DNA of 53,116 nucleotides from Oscillospiraceae bacterium. GTDB taxonomy: Bacteria; Bacillota; Clostridia; Oscillospirales; Acutalibacteraceae. The position numbers were made by a program, and so were the translations under genes. The DNA is taken from NCBI GenBank assembly GCA_015066385.1, contig SVOJ01000019.1:1-53116 (forward strand), in the 5' to 3' direction. Every line of letters begins with the position of its first letter. Positions within the stretch are counted from its first letter, which is position 1. The notes under the pieces were generated by a model. The model ran no database searches. It was not told the origin of the DNA and saw only the letters and a program-made list of their open reading frames with translations. Shown here in pieces: positions 50,471 through 53,116 of the stretch.

Positions 50471-53104
50471 ATGAGCAAGAAATTTGTTTACCTGTTCAAA
50501 GAAGGCGACGCTTCCATGCGTGAACTTCTCGGCGGTAAGGGTGCTAACCTCGCTGAAATGACCAAGATCGGTCTTCCCGTTCCCCAGGGTTTCACCATTT
50601 CCACCGAAGCTTGCACCCAGTACTATGAAGACGGCCGCAAGATCAACGATGAAATCCAGGCTGAAATTATGGAATACATCGTTAAGATGGAAGAAATCAC
50701 CGGCAAAAAGTTCGGCGATCTCGAAAATCCGTTGCTTGTTTCCGTCCGTTCCGGCGCAAGAGCTTCCATGCCCGGCATGATGGATACCATCCTCAACCTC
50801 GGTCTGAATGAAGACGTTGTCAACGTTATGGCTGCAAAGTCCGGCAACGCACGTTGGGCTTGGGACTGCTACAGAAGATTCATCCAGATGTACTCCGACG
50901 TTGTTATGGAAGTCGGCAAGAAGTACTTCGAAGAACTCATCGATAAGATGAAAGAAGAAAAAGGCGTTTCTCAGGACGTCGAACTCACTGCTGAAGACCT
51001 CAAAGAACTCGCAATGCAGTTTAAGGCTGAATATAAATCCAAGATCGGCTCCGACTTCCCCAACGATCCCAAAGAACAGCTTATGGGCGCTGTTGAAGCC
51101 GTTTTCCGTTCCTGGGACAACCCCCGTGCAAACGTCTATCGTCGTGACAACGATATTCCTTATTCCTGGGGTACCGCTGTTAACGTTCAGATGATGGCAT
51201 TCGGTAACATGGGCGACAACTGCGGTACCGGTGTTGCTTTCACCCGTGACCCCGCTACCGGCGAAAAGGGCCTTATGGGCGAATTCCTCACCAATGCACA
51301 GGGTGAAGACGTTGTTGCAGGCGTCCGTACTCCCATGCCCATTGCTGAAATGGCTGAAAAGTTCCCCGAAGCTTTCAAGCAGTTCAACGAAGTTTGCGCT
51401 ATTCTTGAAAATCACTACAGAGATATGCAGGATATGGAATTCACCGTTGAAGACGGTAAGCTCTATATGCTCCAGACCCGTAACGGCAAGAGAACCGCTA
51501 AGGCTGCTCTCAAGATCGCTTGTGACCTCGTTGACGAAGGCATGATCGACGAAAAGAAAGCCGTTGCTATGATCGATCCCAGAAACCTTGACACTCTCCT
51601 TCATCCTCAGTTCGATGCAAAGGTACTCAAGGCTGCTGTTCCCGCAGGTAAGGGCCTCGGCGCTTCCCCCGGTGCAGCTTGCGGTAAGGTTGTCTTCACT
51701 GCTGAAGACGCTGTTGCATGGAACGAAAGAGGCGAAAAGGTTGTTCTTGTTCGTCTTGAAACCTCTCCCGAAGACATCACCGGTATGAAGGCTGCTCAGG
51801 GTATCCTGACTGTCCGCGGCGGTATGACCTCTCACGCAGCTGTTGTTGCCCGTGGTATGGGTACCTGCTGTGTATCCGGTTGCGGCGATATCAAGATGGA
51901 CGAAGAAAACAAGAAGTTCGAGCTTGCCGGTAAGGTTTACAACGAAGGCGATTACATCTCCATCGACGGCTCCACCGGTAACATCTATGACGGTATCATC
52001 CCCACTGTTGATGCTGAAATCGCAGGCGAATTCGGCAGAATCATGGCTTGGGCTGATGAATTCAGAACCCTCAAGGTCCGCACCAATGCCGACACACCCG
52101 CTGATGCCAAGAAGGCTCGCGAGCTCGGCGCAGAAGGTATCGGCCTTTGCCGTACCGAGCACATGTTCTTCGAAGCAGACAGAATCGCTGCTTTCCGTGA
52201 AATGATCTGTGCTGACACCGTTGCTGAAAGAGAAGCTGCTCTTGAAAAGATCCTTCCCTATCAGCAGGGCGACTTCGAAGCTCTCTACGAAGCTCTTGAA
52301 GGCAACCCCGTAACCATCCGCTTCCTCGATCCGCCTCTTCATGAGTTCGTTCCCACCGAAGAAGCTGACATCAAGCTCCTTGCAGAGTCTCAGGGCAAGA
52401 CTGTTGAAGACATCAAGGCTCTCATTGCAGGCCTCCATGAATTCAACCCCATGATGGGTCACCGTGGCTGCCGTCTTGCAGTTACCTATCCCGAAATCGC
52501 TGCAATGCAGACCAAGGCTGTCATCCGTGCAGCTATCAACGTTCAGAAGGCACATGCTGACTGGAATGTTGTTCCCGAAATCATGATTCCCCTTGTTGGC
52601 GAAATCAAGGAACTCAAGTTCGTTAAGAAGGTTGTTGTTGAAACTGCTGATGCTGAAATCGCAGCTGCAGGCATCGACCTCAAGTACGAAGTCGGTACCA
52701 TGATCGAAATTCCCAGAGCTTGCATCACCGCAGACGAAATCGCTAAGGAAGCTGACTTCTTCTGCTTCGGCACCAACGACCTTACCCAGATGACATTCGG
52801 CTTCAGCCGTGATGATGCAGGTAAGTTCCTCAATGCTTACTATGATACCAAGATCTTCGAAAACGATCCGTTCGCAAAGCTCGACCAGACCGGCGTTGGC
52901 GCTCTCATGGAAATGGCTGTTGCCAAGGGCAAGGCTTCCGGTAAGGAACTCCACTACGGTATCTGCGGCGAACACGGCGGCGACCCCGTTTCCGTTGAAT
53001 TCTGCCACAAGATCGGCCTCAACTATGTATCCTGCTCTCCCTTCCGTGTGCCGATTGCTCGCCTCGCAGCAGCTCAGGCAGCTATTGCCGATGGCAGGAA
53101 GTAA
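50471..53104 (+). CDS. ppdK: Pyruvate, phosphate dikinase
   Basis: An 877-residue PPDK interconverting pyruvate, ATP and phosphate with PEP, AMP and PPi; anaerobes often run it in the glycolytic direction. The nucleotide-binding domain (~1-340) begins KFVYLFKEGDASMRELLGGKGA. The phosphohistidine is His455 in GGMTSHAAVVARG, the same number as in the Clostridium symbiosum enzyme. The C-terminal barrel holds GTNDLTQMTFGFSRDDA and the PEP-site Cys in YVSCSPFRVP near 855. ATG 50471 follows AAAGGA by ten bases; ATG 50462 is too close. Its codons are strongly biased toward a few synonyms, which suggests high expression. Confidence 0.98.
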   Translation: MSKKFVYLFKEGDASMRELLGGKGANLAEMTKIGLPVPQGFTISTEACTQYYEDGRKINDEIQAEIMEYIVKMEEITGKKFGDLENPLLVSVRSGARASMPGMMDTILNLGLNEDVVNVMAAKSGNARWAWDCYRRFIQMYSDVVMEVGKKYFEELIDKMKEEKGVSQDVELTAEDLKELAMQFKAEYKSKIGSDFPNDPKEQLMGAVEAVFRSWDNPRANVYRRDNDIPYSWGTAVNVQMMAFGNMGDNCGTGVAFTRDPATGEKGLMGEFLTNAQGEDVVAGVRTPMPIAEMAEKFPEAFKQFNEVCAILENHYRDMQDMEFTVEDGKLYMLQTRNGKRTAKAALKIACDLVDEGMIDEKKAVAMIDPRNLDTLLHPQFDAKVLKAAVPAGKGLGASPGAACGKVVFTAEDAVAWNERGEKVVLVRLETSPEDITGMKAAQGILTVRGGMTSHAAVVARGMGTCCVSGCGDIKMDEENKKFELAGKVYNEGDYISIDGSTGNIYDGIIPTVDAEIAGEFGRIMAWADEFRTLKVRTNADTPADAKKARELGAEGIGLCRTEHMFFEADRIAAFREMICADTVAEREAALEKILPYQQGDFEALYEALEGNPVTIRFLDPPLHEFVPTEEADIKLLAESQGKTVEDIKALIAGLHEFNPMMGHRGCRLAVTYPEIAAMQTKAVIRAAINVQKAHADWNVVPEIMIPLVGEIKELKFVKKVVVETADAEIAAAGIDLKYEVGTMIEIPRACITADEIAKEADFFCFGTNDLTQMTFGFSRDDAGKFLNAYYDTKIFENDPFAKLDQTGVGALMEMAVAKGKASGKELHYGICGEHGGDPVSVEFCHKIGLNYVSCSPFRVPIARLAAAQAAIADGRK

Positions 53105-53116
53105 TCTTCACTAAGT

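Noticed and set aside
50438-53008. Long open frame (856 codons) on the minus strand opposite ppdK
   Set aside because: It mirrors the strong codon bias of ppdK, has low-complexity Ser/Gly/His/Asp-rich content, no ribosome site and no family resemblance.

Overview
The window looks like a chromosomal segment of an endospore-forming, diaminopimelate-type Gram-positive of class Clostridia, probably an uncultured gut or rumen Oscillospirales/Ruminococcaceae-like lineage. The pointers are a complete-looking division and cell-wall (dcw) cluster with a sporulation-type PBP carrying PASTA domains, the sporulation genes ylbJ, yqfC and yqfD, a MurE with the DNPR motif of meso-DAP-adding enzymes, a short archaeal-like ProRS, pyruvate phosphate dikinase, a BspA-like leucine-rich-repeat surface protein ending in a dockerin-like module, and many AGGAGG ribosome sites with sigma-A promoters. 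The taxon is an inference; no 16S is present.

Region by region. 1-220 is the 3' end of a 23S rRNA followed directly by a terminator, with no 5S. 290-10103 is an accessory stretch on the plus strand: an ABC exporter; a tight five-gene run (YjbR-like, transglutaminase-like, Nudix, CHAT/caspase-like, GNAT); an AraC regulator with a GyrI-like sensor; a DUF3990 (ADP-ribosyltransferase-like) and helix-turn-helix gene pair whose promoter is built from palindromes; then an APH-like kinase, a methyltransferase and a beta-lactamase-fold hydrolase. 10276-23398 is the dcw cluster mraZ-rsmH-ftsL-spoVD-murE-mraY-spoVE/ftsW-murG-murA-divIB-ftsZ, without murF, murD or ftsA. A HAD hydrolase and proS follow.

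25642-32429 is on the minus strand: a short cation-efflux protein, then an apparent operon read ylbJ, small Cys-rich protein, cysK, DUF4364, phoH, ybeY, era, recO. The sporulation pair yqfC-yqfD diverges from it. A two-subunit aconitase X (34048-35788) has its own promoter and terminator. 35848-39354 holds the BspA-like gene preceded by a structured, terminator-bearing leader.

39370-44870 is the densest regulatory zone. It contains a candidate type I toxin-antitoxin module (small hydrophobic ORF against a convergent small RNA), a GPH sugar transporter, a palindrome-rich control region with a perfect consensus promoter driving a 43-residue peptide and a structured RNA, an MFS-like transporter with a partner membrane protein, and a DapA-like aldolase / phosphatase / GH95 fucosidase operon whose promoter sits inside a 13-bp-arm palindrome. 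The transporter, aldolase and fucosidase suggest use of fucosylated glycans (inference).

47246-53116 carries a LytTR regulator with its DUF3021 membrane partner, an orphan 5S rRNA with its own consensus promoter, a repeat-bearing lipoprotein, a small secreted protein and ppdK. The most notable candidates for undescribed biology are the 39.4-kb small RNA/peptide module, the BspA leader at 35.9 kb, the peptide-RNA control region at 41.3-41.9 kb, and the palindrome-embedded promoters at 5.9 and 43.3 kb.
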